Shown here: positions 63,913-64,000 of the stretch, piece by piece
Layout of the letters: every line of letters starts with the position of its first letter
Position numbering within the stretch: position 1 is the first letter of the stretch
Source of the DNA: Erigeron canadensis
Taxonomy: Eukaryota; Streptophyta; Magnoliopsida; Asterales; Asteraceae
NCBI RefSeq assembly: GCF_010389155.1
Contig: NC_057761.1
Location: 54,744,587 to 54,808,586 of the forward strand
Length of the DNA: 64,000 nucleotides
Direction of reading: 5' to 3'
Notes under the pieces: model-generated
Database searches by the model: none
Told to the model about the DNA's origin: nothing
What the model saw: the letters and a program-made list of their open reading frames with translations, nothing else
Translations under genes and position numbers: made by a program

Positions 63913-64000
63913 TGGAAATGGGGGAAATGGAGTTTAGGTTGGTAGATGCAAGGTTAAACACTTTCTAAACGGTTTCTTAACGGGGTGGGACATTTTTGTC

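Overview
The window is nuclear DNA of a flowering plant. Its genes have many GT-AG introns, the gene products are plant-type (a TOE/RAP2.7-type AP2 factor with a miR172 site, an ICR-type ROP interactor, a plant PWWP protein), and AT-rich gene-poor gaps are full of small inverted-repeat transposons. It is a eudicot. The repeat types (putative gypsy-type transposase genes, GC-rich Helitron-like ends) make Asteraceae my best guess, but that is inference.

Layout. Eight protein-coding host genes are supported, and I placed exon boundaries for each by splice site and reading phase. (1) 751-3734 (-): membrane-anchored alpha/beta hydrolase, 6 exons, 518 aa. (2) 18975-20292 (+): ICR-like ROP interactor, 3 exons, 335 aa. 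(3) 22207-23506 (+): 40S ribosomal protein S23 (uS12), 4 exons, 142 aa. (4) 26139-28595 (-): PWWP-domain protein, one coding exon, 818 aa. (5) 34742-41446 (+): MCM8 helicase, 16 exons, 795 aa. (6) 43817-45914 (-): NF-YB, 6 exons including a 6-nt micro-exon, 180 aa. (7) 54157-56467 (-): AP2/TOE-type factor, 9 exons, 451 aa. (8) 62611-63882 (-): topoisomerase VI subunit A (SPO11-3 type), one exon, 423 aa.

The main accessory feature is a complete but non-autonomous LTR retrotransposon at 8628-14969. It has two 394-bp LTRs, a perfect 5-bp target duplication (ACTAC), a primer-binding site and a gag-protease ORF. It has no reverse transcriptase or integrase. On the opposite strand it carries an intact spliced gene (12303-14205) resembling the 'putative gypsy-type transposase' family, with its own TATA box beside the 3' LTR. 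Other repeats are a LINE fragment (4441-4992), a CACTA-type element with TCG target duplication (16099-16607), several foldback or hAT-like MITEs, a tandem cluster of Helitron-like ends (29039-29944), and a pair of GC-rich MITEs (42030-43406). That MITE pair has its 8-bp target duplication only at the outer ends, as if it moved as one composite unit.

Regulation visible in the sequence: site II and telobox motifs before the S23 gene; E2F-type TTCCCGCC sites before MCM8 (twice) and TOP6A; and a good miR172 site in the last AP2 exon, sitting in a 39-bp tandem repeat that made a second, decayed site. MCM8 and TOP6A act in DNA recombination and replication-linked processes, which fits the shared E2F sites. 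The other genes show no common pathway, as expected in a plant chromosome.
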